Shown one piece after another: positions 12,309-23,469 of a DNA stretch of 64,000 nucleotides (position 1 is its first letter; every line of letters starts with the position of its first letter). Origin of the DNA: Emydura subglobosa (lineage: Eukaryota > Chordata > Testudines > Chelidae); contig ML679961.1 of assembly GCA_007922225.1 (NCBI GenBank), forward strand, positions 2,896,960 to 2,960,959. The letters are read 5' to 3'. Position numbers and translations under genes: made by a program. Under the pieces are notes generated by a model that was not told where the DNA came from, did no database searches, and worked only from the letters and a program-made list of their open reading frames with translations.

Positions 12309-12357
12309 ATGGACAAGGTCAAGTGCCAGGGGATCACACCCCTTGGGAAGAAACTTA

Positions 12358-12460
12358 GTTTAAGTTCGCTGGGGCAGGGACTGTCTTCTTGTCACATGTG
12401 CGTGTGGAGCACCCAGCGGCCTTCATCCCTCATTGGAGCCTCTGGGCATTATCCAAACAC
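12358..12460 (+). repeat. MIR/L2-type 3' tail fragment
   Basis: Contains GGGGCAGGGACTGTCTTCTTG and, after about 35 bp, the GAGCACCCAGCG...GGAGCCTCTGGGCATTAT pattern, as in the 57.4-kb and 41.8-kb copies. The head part is absent. Confidence 0.55.
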
Positions 12461-13174
12461 AACGCATGTGTTTGTTTAAAGGAAAGCTGAGGTGAGCACC
12501 AAAGCTTACGAGGCCCTAAAATCAGAGGAAGGAGGAGTCACGAAGGTGGACTGTGTGGGCTCTAGAGGACAAGTCTGGCAGCGAGAGCCAGTGGAGAGGA
12601 TGCTAAGGCCCTGGAAGCATCAGCTACTTTTGGAGAGCAGGGGACACCACTCTCCCACCAAACTGGTCGTCCTTTCAGGGATAAAACTAGCCAGGAGGTA
12701 GGATAAGCATAGGGCAGGATGTAGCAGATCTCAGAAACAGTTCTTTGGAGAATGGACAAAAGACACACATTCCAGTTGCACAGCTCTCTGCATCTCCAGG
12801 TGCTATGAGAGTTAGGAACGTAAGTGTCATCACCATCCTAGGAGATTCAGACCCATTTGTACGTCATGTGCACTAGTTCATCCATCCCTTATTAACACCG
12901 CACACAGCCCATCACCCCTCCACCATACGTCTCATGTAGCTGATCAACTGTGCCAGCATGGCCCTGCATAGCCAAAGGGCCACAGTGTAATCTCTGCCTG
13001 TTCATACACCTGGGGCTGAACAGCAGGGAAAGACGTTGTGAAATTGAAAGAATAAGTTTCTAGAAGAGAATCACCACCACTTCCCCGTCGTCACCCTTCT
13101 TCGGAGAGCAACAGACAACATGGACAGCCTGGGGCAACTGTCACGTGCCATAGTAAAACGCCACTCTTGAGAGA
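12461..13174. other. Unique non-coding sequence
   Basis: Ordinary composition, no repeat family or exon structure recognised. Confidence 0.45.
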
Positions 13175-13182
13175 GTCTACCC

Positions 13183-13612
13183 CAGGGCTCCTCAAACTGG
13201 GGGTCACGGCCCCTCAGAGGGTTGTGAGGTTATTACGTGGGGGTCACAAGCCGCCCAACTCAGAAAGCAACACGTCTGCCAGCAGAGGCGCAGAAGTAAG
13301 GGTGGCCATGGGGCGCTGTCTGCTGTGAAAAGTGATACTGACCATGTTTCTTTGCACCCAAGTATTAAACAGTAACTATTTCAAAAAGGACTTTTCTGCT
13401 GATAACAATAATTTGATAAAAATGTGTTATAGTCTTAACTTAAAAGTGGTGAGAAAGGTAAATTCATTTTAAACAAAAGGGTCATACATTCAGCATTTAA
13501 AATAGTGTTAAATATTAAAAAAAAGGTATTTTTAATTTACAAGGGGGGGGGTCGCACTCAGAAGCTTGCTGTGTGAAAGGAAGTGCCCATGCAAAAAGTT
13601 GGAGAGCCACTG
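13183..13612. mobile_element. Non-autonomous hAT transposon with 8-bp target duplication
   Basis: The terminal inverted repeats are CAGGGCTCCTCAAACTGGG at the left and, complemented, CAGTGGCTCTCCAACTTTTTG at the right. These are typical of Charlie-type hAT elements. The element is flanked by GTCTACCC (13175-13182) and GTCTACAC (13613-13620), an 8-bp duplication with one mismatch and the length hAT transposases produce. At 430 bp it has no transposase frame, so it was mobilised in trans. Confidence 0.88.
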
Positions 13613-13620
13613 GTCTACAC

Positions 13621-14289
13621 TATAACCTGTGTCTGAGTGGTGATGACCCATTGCCCTGCAGATGGGAGGTCACTTTGTACCAGCACTGACAAGAATGCCT
13701 TTCTCAGGCATCTCCTCACTGCCTGCCACCTCTATCTTCACCAGCGTTGCCAAGAGGGGAACTCCCGCCTCTCTGCCACAAACCGGGGAGGTGCCTGTGC
13801 CCTAGACTGACAGCGCTTCCTATTGTTAACGATAGGGAAAGCTATGGCTGGACTCTCCTGTCCCTAGCAAGCCTTTTCCCCTCATTGCGGCTCATCAGTG
13901 AATTTAACCCTTCTGAACAGAAAAGTGAAATCCTGTCAGCAGGCAAAATGGCACAGATGGTGACTGCTAGTCCAGGCCGAACGTGATATCCTGAGACACA
14001 GCTCCAGAGAGTTGAGGGAGAGACAAATCCAGCTGGAAATCGACACAATTTATACCCCATTTACAGGGTACGAACCTGTGCTGGCCAGCAGTTGGGTGTT
14101 CTTCTTTCACCCAGCATTGCCATTTGCATTGCTGTAGTACCTGGAACGCGCTGGAAGGCTCAGAGCCCAAAGGGCCAGGAAAGACAAAGGGTGTGTGAGA
14201 AAGTGTTATTTGTGTTTGACAGGCGGGAACCTCTGGTGCAAAGACACCGCGGCCCAGATTGTTACAGGTGTTTAGGTGTTGCTCAGCTC
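13621..14289. other. Unique non-coding sequence
   Basis: Short overlapping frames only. Nothing recognised. Confidence 0.4.
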
Positions 14290-14395
14290 AGTCTTGCAAA
14301 GCCTAAGTGACTAAGTCTCAATTTCAAAGTCACTTGCGCACTTAAGCTCCTAAATCCCATTGACTAAAATGCCTTTAAAAATCTGGGCCGATGTG
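14290..14395. repeat. Palindromic MITE-like repeat, degraded
   Basis: Contains CTAAGTGACTAAGTCTCAA, then CTTAAGCTCCTAAATCCCAT and the end GCCTTTAAAAATCTGGGCC. The last block is also present at 4327, linking it to the family there. It directly abuts a MIR piece. Confidence 0.55.
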
Positions 14396-14480
14396 CCCAA
14401 GGTTACACAGGAAGTCAGTGGCAGAGCTGGGTACTGCACCCATCCCACACTTACCCCACAAGACCTTCCGCTTCTCTAAC
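14396..14480 (+). repeat. MIR SINE fragment
   Basis: GTGCCCAAGGTTACACAGGAA followed by GTCAGTGGCAGAGCTGGG matches the second half of the MIR core. Only about 85 bp remain. Confidence 0.65.
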
Positions 14481-16592
14481 GCGCAGCACGGGCTCCCATC
14501 AGCTAGGAAAAGATTTTTTAATTGAACCTCCAATGGGGGAAAAAAATCTCAATCTAAGTAATAGAGGAAGCAATATTGCAATGCAGCCCTCCAAAGCATA
14601 GTTCAAACGGATCCTCCCTCACAAGTTCGGACACACTGAGCCCTCGGCTTTCTCCCTATAACCCTGTTTACGTTGCAGAAAGCCTGCTCCCCATTCCGTC
14701 TTTGCGCCATGGCTTGCATTCTCTCTAAACACACACACGTGCTGTTAACATGAGCAATGAAGCTGTACAGCACCCACCCTGGGAGCTGTTTAAGGAATCG
14801 CTCTTCCTTCTGGGTCTGGGATTGTCACAAGCCGCCGGTACCTGACTGTAAACTGCCTGGTCACCTTTGGGGTGAATGATCAATTCTGGTCGCTCTCACT
14901 TTGATGGATGCTAAGAATGAGTGTAACCAAAAAAAAAAAGTGTGACATCTTAAAAGCTTTGATGGCTTAAAGCTGCACTGGCCAGCATCCAAACACGCAC
15001 ATCAAACGCTTCTCAGTTTGGGGCAAGTGGAAGTGATTGCGGCAGAACGAATGCTGCGAAGGGAGGTTTTGAAGTCACCTTCCCATATCAAAGCACTGCA
15101 TGCTATGTAACAGTGCAGATAGGGAGCTGCCTTCGACCCACATCACAGGGGATGTTCTGTTTTGAACCGAGGATCTCGGGTAACCAGGTGATCAAGGATG
15201 GGGCACCAGCCCCCATGTTTATTAGCCTTACTTCTGTGGTTTCTTGGTTTCATTTTGAATGTAAATGAAGACATTTCAAGGGGCAGCCGTTCAACCAGCA
15301 CCAGTCAGCTTCAGTTCCCCACCCCCACACGAAGAGCTTTAATGCATCTATTTATCTAAATGGAATCAGGGAAGGGGGATAACTTAGGGGCACCCCCGCT
15401 GCCTGGTCTGAGGAATAAGCGCTGCCCGCTGCTGATGGCACCAAAGAGGGGATGCTGCGGTGCTCTTTCTGCAGTGGGAGGAGGCGGGCGCTTGGAGCCA
15501 GGCTGGCTGCTTTCCTACAGGCAGTGCACTCGGATGCAGATCAGCCAGATGTGGCAACGCTGCTGCCTATGCCTCGTCTCCCAGAAGCCAGATTTCTTGG
15601 GGGAATGACAGTTCTTTAGATAGAAGGGAAAGGGTGTCTTTGATGCTGTATTTAATGGGTTGCCCTGCCTGTTCCCCTGGCATTACTGCTGGATGGGGGG
15701 GAGCTTGATTCTCCCTTTTCACCTCTGCCCCCCAGGCTGTCTGTAGGTAACACCTGATACTTCCCCTGCCCTTCCCATTTCTCACCAGCTGCACTGCCAA
15801 TCCTGTGCTATTGCCACACAGAATCCAGGGCATTCCTCCGGAGCTGGGCAACTCACCGAGTTCAGTTTGGGGGCCAGGTTAAAAATATAAATAATAAAGA
15901 TGTTGGCCAACCTAAAGGGAAATTTCAGTTTCTCACCAAAATAAAAACCAGGAAATAAAATGTATATAAATGTTTTGTTTCATCTGAAAGACATTTTGAT
16001 TGTGTTGTTTTATATTGCAATATTTTCATGTTTTTGGTTATTTAAATAAATCTAGCTAAATTTGGAAAGAAAAAGTCAGAACGTATCAACTATCCAGAAT
16101 GATCACCAGATTTGACCTGAATTCACAAATAGCATCGACCGACCGGAACTGCATTTTTCAGTCAATAAATTATTTGTCAGAAAAGTGTCACTCATCTCTA
16201 ACGCTCTCTTCAGAAGTGCCCAGGAGGAGCAGCCTCTTCCTCTCCTGTGAAGGAGAGAGCTTCCATGATCATTACCCCCGCGATGAAACCTGGGGGGGAA
16301 GGATAGGTGTTTTCTTCTCTTAAACCTGTATCAGGAAACCGGGATGGAGGGTGCTGGGTTGCAACCAACCTGGTTCTTTGCACGTTGCTAAGTGGGAGGG
16401 GGCACCCAGGTAGGACCCAACCACATAGTGGGGGAAGGTCCCAGGATGGAGACGGGTGAGAACAAAGCTCCCTATCCAGTGTTATAAAACAGCAACTGTG
16501 ATTCTGTACCATTGTCACATGACACAGTGGCATAAGAGACTCTATCCTCATTTATACACACAGTGTCTGTGATACAGCAACACCCAGAGTAT
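14481..16592. other. Unique non-coding sequence
   Basis: A run of A at about 14929-14939. The part from 15880 to 16070 is markedly AT-rich (TAAAAATATAAATAATAAAG). The largest frame, on the minus strand at 16210-16551, has no recognisable domain. Confidence 0.45.
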
Positions 16593-16957
16593 AGACTCAT
16601 AGCGGAGCAGGGTTGGATGGGACCTCAGGAGGTATCCAGTCCAACCCCTGTTCAAAGCAGGGTCAACCCCAACTAAATCATCCCAGCCAGGGTTTAGTCA
16701 AGCCAGGCCTTAAAAACCTCTAAAGATGGAGATTCCACCACTTCCCTAGGTAACCCATTCCAGTGCTTCACCACCCTCCCAGTGAAATAGTGTTTCTTAA
16801 TATCCAACCTAGACCTGCCTCACTGCAACTTGAGACCGTTGCTCCTTGTTCTGTCATCTGCCACCACTGAGAACAGCCTAGCTCCATCCTCTCTACACCA
16901 CCCTTCAGATAGTTGAAGGCCGCTATCAAATCTCCCTCTCAATCTGCTCTTCTGCAG
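16593..16957 (-). mobile_element. CR1 LINE 3' end (octamer-tail type)
   Basis: The + strand shows the standard antisense blocks in order: GGGACCTCAGGAGGTATCCAG, CCAACCCCTGTTCAAAGCAG, GGAGATTCCACCACTTCCC, and CTATCAAATCTCCCTCTCAA near the left limit of coding homology. It is cut off inside the last part of ORF2. Very similar copies in the same orientation lie at 59.7-60.0 kb. Confidence 0.88.
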
Positions 16958-17157
16958 AGTATCTATGATACTCTGCTATAATGTCATTTCTATTCCTTCT
17001 TTTAAATATTCTTAAAATTAATTTGGGACTGTGCTGGAATACACTCCTGTACTCAGACCCTACACCCACCATTGTAATAATCTTTGTACAAACTCTGCCT
17101 TGTAAGGTGTCATCTGAAAACTAATACCTTGCCGGTCAATAATACCATGGTGAAATG

Positions 17158-18311
17158 CAGCAATAATCAATTATTTTTTGTCAAGGTTGAACAAACACAT
17201 ACAATGCTGTATAATATACCCAGGGCCTATTGCTTATATTTTCAGTGCATTGAATGAAAAATAAAATCAAACCACTCTATAACCTAAAAATAATTTCTAA
17301 GAAAGCTGTAACAAATTACATCTGAGCCTCTGAGAAAGTATATAGATAAAATGTCAAATAGATGCAAATATTAGCAGTAAAACACTTTCAGACAATTGTT
17401 TTAAGTTTTGAATGTGTTTTGTCAAATAAAATTATTGTAGGCATAGGTATATAGATAAACATATTCAAACCTTTCAAGTCTTCTGTGGTTTATTTAATAT
17501 AAATATCAGCGTTTGAAAGAAAATAACATTTAGTCCACATGAACTCTATCTTTTATGCTTAAGTCTTTCCAATAACACCCCCCAATATGTGTATTAAGCA
17601 AAAGAATCATGAATTATTACTGTGAAACACTTGTTAAAACTGTAATATCACTACTGAAAATGTAATTTTATACAGCAATACAAAAATTTAAACTAAAATA
17701 TGTGTGACTATTGTATAATTATACTACTCACCATCAGAAGGAAAAGTGACACAAGGGCCTTGAAGTCTGGGGTGAGTTCAGTCTAAGCAAGATAGAGGCA
17801 ATTCCAGAGATGATTATCACTCAGAATGGAGCGATTGCACCATTTAATGTTGTTCGTTGTTGAGAGTGCGATGCACTCATGGATGTCGAGCCAAATAGTG
17901 AAAATGTTACATGCCACCTTCCTCAAGTGTGGATACAGGAAGTCCAGCACAAGGTTGTCCAGAAAGCATCTCATGTAGTTTCAGTGTGCCGCACCTTGCA
18001 CGCTTCATCCCCTTGTAAATCAGTGGGCTCCAGCTGTAGTTTTAGCTTTTTCAACATCTGGAAAGGTGGCTTTTTCTCGATCACACCAAGTGCCAGTTTG
18101 CTTGGACCAAGAATGGGTTTCTTAGAAACAGGAAGATGTCAAAGACTTTCAAATTCTTGGAACCTCTGCTGGTTGACCCGGTGGGGCTGAAGCCCAGATT
18201 CTCTGCACACCCCAGAGGGGCTGAAGCCCCATCCCCAGGGCACCCTGCAGTCCAATCGAAAGCCTCTGGTGGTCCAGATTTGGACCGCAGGCCACCTATT
18301 GACCACTCCTG
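17158..18311 (-). mobile_element. hAT DNA transposon relic with exact 8-bp target duplication
   Basis: Flanked on both sides by GTGAAATG (17150-17157 and 18312-18319), an 8-of-8 match. The left end starts CAGCAATAATCAATT and the complemented right end starts CAGGAGTGGTCAATA, matching at 10 of 15 positions including the CAG. About 1,154 bp long, with AT-rich DNA at the left and transposase remnants at 17743-18190. It is shorter than a full hAT (usually 2.5 kb or more) and therefore internally deleted. It is inserted in an LTR. Confidence 0.82.
17743..18190 (-). pseudogene. hAT transposase relic, C-terminal part
   Basis: The minus strand reads NNIKWCNRSILSDNHLWNCL followed, after a stop, by TELTPDFKALVS. 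This resembles the C-terminal end of hAT transposases, where LTDEHL...CLR.A...EPDF..LV is typical. Upstream fragments such as KLKLQLEPTDLQGDEACK are in broken frames. The catalytic region cannot be traced. It is dead, with several stops and a probable internal deletion. Similarity is by eye to the host-domesticated hAT group; the exact family is uncertain. Confidence 0.5.
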
Positions 18312-18656
18312 GTGAAATGTATGTAGCAACATGATATATAAAGTTATGAATAGAAACTGAAATCATGACTGACATGTGTTTACCAGACAAGTCTGGGGAG
18401 TGGGTAAAACTTGTTTCTCAGAGACAAAAGGCAAAGCTGACACCTCTAGCCAGATGTCATCAATGCAGACAAGCAATCACCTGTGCAGTGGCCATTCTTT
18501 GGCAAGGAAGGGGGAAGGAACAAACAGATCTGTAGCTTCACAAACAGCAGCATGGCACCTCGTTCACCTCAGACTCCTTGCTTCCAGCCTCACAGGGGGA
18601 ATGAGTTTTATCTAGGAGTCATGCTCAGGAAAATGCTTTTCAAAGGGGGACTGAAC

Positions 18657-18664
18657 TATAAAAG
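18657..18664 (+). promoter_or_regulatory. LTR TATA box
   Basis: TATAAAAG lies within the right part of the split LTR, in the position expected of a U3 promoter. Confidence 0.5.
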
Positions 18665-19365
18665 TGAGGGACAAAAACACCCCAACTTCTCTCCCTATCC
18701 ATCTCTCCTTTTCACATAAGATGATAAATGAAACAGACTTTGGGAACAGATCCTGGCCTCAGAGTTTGGTCAGCAATGCTCCTGGAAGCATGTGGAAAGG
18801 GACTTCACCTTGAACCAAGTCTAGTTTGTTAAGTTAGAAAGTGTTTGATCTTTATTTCTCTGTAACCATTTGGACGTCAATGCCTTATACTTGACTCACT
18901 TAAAACCCATCTCCTTGTGGTTAAACAAACTAATTAACACTAATCCAGTGCTGTGACTCATCTGGGTAACTTTATGTTAGGTAGCAGAATGTTGTATATC
19001 GGGCCCGTTAGAGGGGCAAGGGACCCAATACATCCGGACTGCCCAGGAGAGGCCTGGTCTGTGCAAAACACTTGTTTTTGGGGAGGAAATCTGGGTCTGG
19101 GAGTGTGTTGGGGTCACCCTGCAAGTAGAAACCAAGGCTGGTGGAAGCCAGAGCGTGGCTGGTGTGTTGCTGTCAGGTTGCTAGGCAGAGTTGCTGGACC
19201 AGGGCTGCAGCTATACACGGGCACTCAGGAGGTGACCTGCCTGCTGCCTGGCTGTGTGTGAGGATCTCAGGTTGGGAGCTACAGCGGCAAAGCATTGAGA
19301 CATCCAGGTTGCAGGCCAGAGTGACACTGTCCGTCACTGGTCTGGATTGCACCCCGGTACGACAA

Positions 19366-20419
19366 AGGAACATAAAGAAGAAAGTTACTTTAATATAAAT
19401 ATGAAAACTCCCAGCACAGGCCAGGCTGAGTGTGAGCAGTTATTAGGGTCTGTGGTGCCAGTAGTTTTGCAGGCATTAGATATGACAAGAGCATTTTCAA
19501 GTGCATCTAACTGGTGACAAGCACGAATCACATGTTTATCACAGGACAACACTCTAATTGCCAGGCCTCATTCTAAGAGACGCTGGATTTCAGAACAGTG
19601 CACATTAAGGCTTTTCAACCATTCAAGGGTGTTTGGTTAAAAAGAGATTATTTTGAAATGAAAATACATAGCCAGAGTCCTGTAACTAGCATCATTCAGT
19701 GCCCAGGTTTATTTGTCCCGGCTATGTGCCAGCAGAGGAGAAATGAAAAATGGATGAATGTTGTCAGCCATGAGTGCTAATGGAATGCATTGTTTTCTGG
19801 TCTTTGAGAAAGCCATTAAACCGAGAGGGTATAATAAACTGTCACGTTATTTACAGCAGACACGTCTTGCATTCCCTCTCATATACAATTTTAAATTGTA
19901 TTATCAAAATCTAAATCCATTTTCTAATTACAGGGCAGATTCCACTAGCAGATTCACATGCACACACTCACTCGACTCTCATGGCAATAGCACAAGGGCA
20001 TCTGAGGACACTGTGTAGATGACCTGGAAAACCACTGCATGTTCACTTTAATTCACAGCACTAACACACTAACTCCACAGGAAACACGAATCTTTAAACA
20101 TTAATGACATTTGTAGAGCAGTTTTCCATCCAAAGCATCTCAGTAAAGTAAATATGAAGCTTATGGAGCTCTTGATCATGTTTTAAACAATATAAAAAAA
20201 TCTAAGTGAAGATGGCTACTTTAAACGCTGGTATTCCCAGTGTCTGACTCAGCTACCATTATGAAGGAGACATCATTAGGAAGCAGTAATTAGTTAATCA
20301 CTCTGTAGTTAAGGTTTGTGGCTAAGATTTTCTTTACAGATGAAACTGCAACCCCTCCAAAATCCATAAATACAGACGTTGCCATTTGACCCCTAACCTC
20401 ATCTTGGGAAGCCTTTCCT
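19366..20419. other. Unique non-coding sequence
   Basis: AT-rich with no recognisable repeat or exon. TTAATTAAC-like short palindromes only. Confidence 0.45.
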
Positions 20420-21624
20420 TGTATAACCCTTCTGCCAGTTGGAGTCGGCAGCAACCAGAGTTCAATATCTAGGGGGTTCCTTTTCAACAATACAACACAA
20501 AACCGGCTCGAGCCCCACCCAGTCACCTGGGACAATTACACGTCACTCCCTGGGCACCTCCAGAGGCAATACTTCCCCTCTCGCAAGCACAGAGACTGCA
20601 TGCAGAAGAGAAAGTAACATGGCATTAACTTGGGAATGTGCCACAAGCAGGATTCATAAGCATGAAACCATGAGCAAAACATCCATCCCAGAGTTCATCA
20701 GGCAGCGTCATTTTGCCTCAGGCTCTTAAATCCAGCAACCAAAAGTTCCTTAAATGTACCCCACCCTTCACTGCACCCCACTCACAGTTGTTGTCCTTGG
20801 TCAGTGAAGACCCAGAATTCAGAGGTGCATCTGAGGCGTTCTCCTCCCACCCTGGGGGAGAGGCGAAGGTATCTGGCTCGCTCTGCTTTCCAGGTGCTCA
20901 CTCCGGTGTCTTGCTCTGCTCCAGCAAGCCACCCCACCAGCTGCTTGGCTCTCTGCTTAACTCCTGCTGGGCACTCTGGGATGTCTTGAGGTCCCACCAC
21001 TTAACACAGCTCTCAGTAACTTCAGCTGTTATTGGCAGGGCCTCACTGCTAGTGCAGACTGGGCAGTCCTTTGCCTCAGAGATGCTGTCCCAAAGCAGGT
21101 TCAATGGTTAGATCTGGTCATCAGTGATTTCTGCTCTGTTGGTTTGCTACAAGACTCTCAAGTTAGTCTTAACCAGCTGTGTTATTACACAGTGGGGAAA
21201 GGAAAGGTCAAATGGTGTCTGAGACCCTTAGGCAGGGCCCACATCCCCCAGATACACATATCTGTGTGTGTGTATATGTGTGTTCTGGCACCCATATCCC
21301 CTGCCTAGTGAGTGCAATTTAGCTGAGGGTGAGTCCCGCAGTCAGGGTATGCCAATCTCAGTTCTGCTGCCCTTGAGTCACACAACAAGGATAACAACCC
21401 TTCAGTGCCCCTTCCCCCACCAACAAAGTGACCTGTGACTCAACACCAGCCAAATGTGATCAGTTGGGTAAAGCAGCCCCATGATGCTGAGCTACCATGC
21501 AGGGTGGGTGTGTCCATGCAAACAAGGTCAGCTCCTCAAGTCCTTCTCCCCAGCTCATCACTAAGTGTCAGAGGACAGCTCATCCGAACCCGTCTTACAC
21601 GAGGATCACACAGTAATCTCTGTA
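20420..21624 (+). repeat. Dispersed repeat of about 1.2 kb, copy 1 (probable LTR element part)
   Basis: Aligns with 28885-29890 in the same orientation. Shared blocks are TGGAGTCGGCAGC / TGGAGTTAGCAGC at the start, GAGGCAATACTTCCCCTCT (20563-20581 and 29028-29046), CACTCACAGT...GTCCTT, and CCCAGCTCATCA(C/G)TA near the end. No protein is recognisable. Frames on both strands overlap and look fortuitous. Strand is given only relative to copy 2. I infer an LTR-retrotransposon origin from its length and single-block ends. Confidence 0.55.
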
Positions 21625-21897
21625 TTGGGAAGGGTAAAATGATTAGGGAAGTGATAAAAGCAATTAAAGCCATAACGGAAGGAGGGAAAAATAAGATGTA
21701 AAATTATCTGAAATAGGCTTTGCACTGCTTAACTGGGCCTAGCCATTACCATAAGGTCTGAACAGTTAGCCTAAGGGTTTGGTTTAGGGCTGTATGATTT
21801 AGCAATATGCAACTTGAGATAAAAACAGCTACTGAGAAAAGACTGACTGTAAATGAACAGATTTAACAAGTGGGGAGCAATATGGATTACTGCTTCC

Positions 21898-22027
21898 TGA
21901 GTTCCAGAGGGGTAGCCGTGTTAGTCTGTATACAGCAAAAACAACGGGAGTTCTGTAGCACTTTAAAGACTAACAAATTTAATTTCAGCAGGCATAAGCT
22001 TTCGTGGACTTCAGCCCACTTCCTCAG
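21898..22027 (-). mobile_element. Penelope-like element 3' tail
   Basis: The complement begins with a hammerhead-like core and continues AATTTGTTAGTCTTTAAAG to GTATACAGACTAACACGGCT. I recognise this as the very common 3' end of Penelope-like or related retroelements in turtles and other reptiles. Only the terminal 130 bp remain, and the coding part is not adjacent. It lies in the opposite orientation to the Penelope pseudogene at 23.4-24.7 kb, so it is a separate insertion. Confidence 0.65.
21990..22027 (-). ncRNA. Hammerhead-ribozyme-like motif, core intact
   Basis: On the minus strand the sequence reads CTGAGGA, then A, then GTGGG-CTGAAG-TCCAC (a 5-bp stem with a 6-base loop), then GAAAGC and TTATGCC. 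This matches the conserved hammerhead core CUGANGA ... GAAA with stem II between them and a very short stem III. Hammerheads with minimal stem III are known from Penelope-like elements. The bases after stem III look altered at the expected cleavage position, so activity is doubtful. Confidence 0.5.
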
Positions 22028-22279
22028 ATGCTTCCTGAGTGGCCTTCCCAATGCTATCATCACTCTGCCCACAGCTCCAGGCATCAGTTTTTCTTCCTGG
22101 TGCAGCCGATAACTCCTCTCCTCCTCCTCACAGGGTTCCCACTGCCCCTTTTATAAATTGTCCTTCCACCTGACACATGCCCTGCAGCTGCTCGGGTGCA
22201 AGGACTCCCTAGCCCAGTACAGCTCCATGATTTGCCCTGGTTTAGTGCAGCTCTGTAAACACCATCATAGGATGGTGAT

Positions 22280-22562
22280 CAATTGGTCATGTCTACTGGA
22301 GTTGGACAAGACGTAATGGGCTTAATCTGCAGCTAGGAAGATTTAGATTAGATGTTAAAAAGAACTTTCTGGCTCTATGGATAGTTAAACTCTGGAACAG
22401 GCTTCCAAGGGAGGTTGTAGAATCCCCATCACTAGAGGTTTCTAAAAACAGGTTGGACTAATATCTGTCAGGAATGGTCTCGGGTTACTTAGTCCTGCTT
22501 CAGCAATGGGGACTGGGTTAGCTGACCTCTCCAGGTACCTTTTCAGCCATACATTTCTATGT
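22280..22562 (+). mobile_element. CR1 LINE 3' end fragment
   Basis: Contains the last ORF2 codons ([28 protein letters not shown] in broken frame, near 22355-22440) and a 3' UTR ending in CAGCCATACATTTCTATG. The spacing of RLPREV and ESPSLE is as in the better copy at 25.8 kb. It is heavily 5'-truncated and diverged. Confidence 0.8.
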
Positions 22563-23439
22563 GTCACAGAGGTGAACACAATTGTGCCGGTGGATCCATT
22601 ATGGGATCGCCAGCACATGTGCACTACAGGGAGGGCACAGATCGCTCATGGCTCTGTGCTGCCCTACAAGCTTAGAAGAGACTCCCCAGAGAAGCCCCAA
22701 AATCCAGGGAAACCAGCCCAAGCCACATTCCGCCAATGTGCTGGACATGCTGGATCCAAGGCTCAACGGCATTAGGCAAGGCTCGGGGGCATGATCAGGG
22801 GCTGAGAGTGCAGCTCCAAAGAGAGACCCCAAACCCAGAGCCCCAGAGCGGGAACCCAAATGCCGCGATGCTGAGTGGGTGGACTTTGATACCCACTTTG
22901 TGCAAGGCGCAAGGCAATGGAGATCAGCATCCAGCATGTATCTCGCACCAAAAGGATGTGACGCAGATACAGCATGGGTATGTCTACTGTGATGAGTCTG
23001 CTAATCAGGGACGACAACCTCCATCAGCTCCCTCCCCACTGCACATCCCCTTCCTCCTGGCCAGGGGAGGGGAAAGGCCCTGAAACAGGAAGTGACAGGG
23101 CTCTGTTTGGAAGTGATGGCCAGGAGCTACAGGGAAGCTGACGCAGTGGCCCCAAGGCAAGAAGGGAGCTGGAAAGAAGGCAGAAGCAGAGCGGAGTCCC
23201 CAGGAACTGTCTGCAGAGCCCACGTGAGTGTTGCAGATGGGCACAGGGCTCTGTGGGACATATGGGGAGCAGCAGCTGCTAGGTATGGAGCCAGTCCGGA
23301 GGAACCCCAAAGACAGGCACTAACTGAGCCTGACGTGGGAACCCACAAGCACCAGGTTTCTGAACTAGAGGCTGGACTGGAGGAGGATGAAACCACACAC
23401 TTGATCATTACATTGATTGCTGTAGGGAAAAAAATGACT
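22563..23439. other. Unassigned GC-rich sequence
   Basis: Several overlapping frames of 110-140 codons on both strands (for example 22736-23083 and 23092-23511) are compositional; none shows a domain. It may include part of an unrecognised retroelement upstream of the Penelope pseudogene. Confidence 0.35.
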
Positions 23440-23469
23440 GTGAAATCCTTAACAAACATCACGTCCACC

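Larger units (their letters stand above)
17024..19365 (+). mobile_element. Solo LTR split by a hAT insertion
   Basis: The sequences 17024-17157 and 18320-19365 read as one LTR of about 1.18 kb when the hAT element and one copy of its target duplication are removed. The left part contains GCCTTGTAAGGTGTCATCTG. The right part continues with TATGTAGCAACATGATATA, a U3 promoter, and a GC-rich 3' portion ending near CCCCGGTACGACA. Outer ends are approximate because I see no clear target duplication. I know this type from turtle genomes by sequence pattern only. The superfamily is unresolved. Confidence 0.6.

Noticed and set aside
21250..21290. TG-rich stretch as a microsatellite
   Set aside because: Only a few TG units, interrupted, and inside a dispersed repeat. 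Not worth a separate feature.
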